Positions 5,865 to 6,775 of a DNA stretch of 6,775 nt are shown here, piece by piece. The stretch's first letter is position 1. Every line of letters begins with the position of its first letter. This stretch comes from Spirochaetales bacterium (GTDB lineage: Bacteria; Spirochaetota; Spirochaetia; Sphaerochaetales; Sphaerochaetaceae), in contig JAQYFM010000094.1 of assembly GCA_028723145.1 (NCBI GenBank), positions 1-6,775 on the forward strand, written 5' to 3'. Both the position numbers and the translations under genes were made by a program. The notes under the pieces are model-generated. The model saw nothing but the letters and a program-made list of their open reading frames with translations. It made no database searches and was not told the DNA's origin.

Positions 5865-6775
5865 GGTCGAACAAGTTGTTCTACCTAATGTTTTAGGCAT
5901 GAGGCCTGGAAAATATATTCTTATTGCTTTAATTGTAGTTATTTTACTTTTAGTGTTTTTACTTGGTATTTTACCTGGAATTATCTCATCTGGTCGATAT
6001 ATCTCTTTTAACAGTAATTTAGCTGATGTTGGTATAATTCTTGATGGAAAATATATTGGTTCTACAGAAGGCTCAAGAATATTTGTTTCATCTGGAAAGC
6101 ACAATGTAGAATACATTAAGAATTCTGAGAAAATTGCAGATGATGTAATTAGTGTGGATAAACCAATATTTTTAACTTTGCTAATAAAAAGAACTATGAA
6201 TGTTGATGTTCCTAATGTTGGAAATCAAGAAATTTACAATAATAGTTTAGAAAACACATTATATAATATTGTCTCCTACTCTCAAGTTGTTGATTACTCA
6301 GATTTTTATAATTATCCTCCTTTAATTACCAATCTTGCAAAGGATGCGGTTGCTTGTAATATTAGTGATGTTAGCAAAGAGTTTTTCTTACTTCTTAATT
6401 TTATTACATCTGACGTTTTGAAAGCCGATTTAGATAATGCATTAATAATCCTAGAACAAAATAACATTAGTTATAAGACTGCTAACTTTATAAATCTTTA
6501 TAACATGTTACCTGATGTGCTTTCTTCTAACCTTGATATTGTTAAAGTAAGCCAAAAAAAATGTGTAAATTCACCAAAGAAAGCTAATAATATGTTTATC
6601 TATGATGAAGTTACATTTGAAATAGGAACAGATAGCTACCCTAATATTTTTGGCATTAATACTTATCCTGTATTGGTAAATGTAAAGCCATTTGCTGTTA
6701 GTGAATCCTATGTTTCTGAATACGATTGGGCTTTGTTTATTGAAGCTAATCCATATTGGGCAAAGAGTAATATTA
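5842..6775 (+). CDS. Membrane-anchored protein with PEGA-like repeat and N-terminal part of a SUMF1/FGE-like domain (partial)
   Basis: I translated 311 residues from the ATG at 5842; the frame is open to the window end. Layout: cytoplasmic N-terminus (1-23), one long hydrophobic helix (about 24-48, IALIVVILLLVFLLGILPGI), then a large probably periplasmic part. Residues 53-115 resemble a PEGA-type beta domain (GIILDGKYIGSTEGSRIFV, then SGKHNVEYI). Residues about 125-250 look largely helical and unassigned. From about 253 the sequence follows the start of formylglycine-generating-enzyme/SUMF1-type domains: FEIGTDS, then VNVKPFAVSESYVSEYDWALF and IEANPYW. The part holding any catalytic cysteines lies outside the window, so enzyme activity cannot be judged; many spirochaete members of this fold are of unknown function. 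The start is uncertain: no good Shine-Dalgarno precedes 5842, and a strong one lies 23 nt upstream in another frame. It diverges from lepB, which does not itself reveal its role. Confidence 0.8.
   Translation, partial: MKKEKLPEVEQVVLPNVLGMRPGKYILIALIVVILLLVFLLGILPGIISSGRYISFNSNLADVGIILDGKYIGSTEGSRIFVSSGKHNVEYIKNSEKIADDVISVDKPIFLTLLIKRTMNVDVPNVGNQEIYNNSLENTLYNIVSYSQVVDYSDFYNYPPLITNLAKDAVACNISDVSKEFFLLLNFITSDVLKADLDNALIILEQNNISYKTANFINLYNMLPDVLSSNLDIVKVSQKKCVNSPKKANNMFIYDEVTFEIGTDSYPNIFGINTYPVLVNVKPFAVSESYVSEYDWALFIEANPYWAKSNI

Noticed and set aside
5832..6116. Minus-strand ORF of 94 codons opposite the start of the plus-strand membrane protein gene
   Set aside because: The plus strand gives a coherent protein with a membrane helix and recognisable domain pattern; the antisense product shows no family features and would overlap the lepB promoter region.

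Overview
The window is a compact, AT-rich stretch of a bacterial chromosome with no mobile element, RNA gene or CRISPR array. Gene order and protein style suggest a spirochaete of the Treponema type. The evidence is the order yebC-ruvC-ruvA-ruvB-queA, a GGGNPG variant of the HemW GGGTPS motif, and a membrane-anchored protein with a PEGA-like repeat followed by a SUMF1/FGE-like domain. This assignment is inference from family knowledge, not a database match.

Six complete genes and one partial gene lie on the minus strand; one partial gene lies on the plus strand. Reading the minus strand in its direction of transcription: lepB (signal peptidase I) overlaps hemW (radical-SAM heme chaperone family) by one base. 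A 92-nt gap with a probable promoter follows. Then comes a tightly packed cluster: yebC (translation factor), ruvC, ruvA and ruvB (Holliday junction resolvasome), and queA (queuosine tRNA modification), which runs off the left edge. Spacings in the cluster are 7 nt, 3 nt, a 4-nt overlap and a 26-nt overlap, so it is probably one transcript. The plus-strand gene starts at about 5842, diverges from lepB and runs off the right edge.

Functionally, RuvA and RuvB bind and branch-migrate Holliday junctions and RuvC cuts them. YebC and QueA act on translation (ribosome function and tRNA wobble-base modification). LepB removes signal peptides at the inner membrane. The plus-strand protein looks like a membrane-tethered periplasmic protein.

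Most of the window is well-understood housekeeping sequence. The part most worth a second look is the divergent lepB / plus-strand junction at about 5787-5865. There a perfect AGGAGG precedes a 13-codon ORF in a different frame from the main gene, and a TATAAT/CATTAT box could serve transcription both ways. I see no convincing sign of an undescribed system. No stretch above 300 bases lacks a gene.
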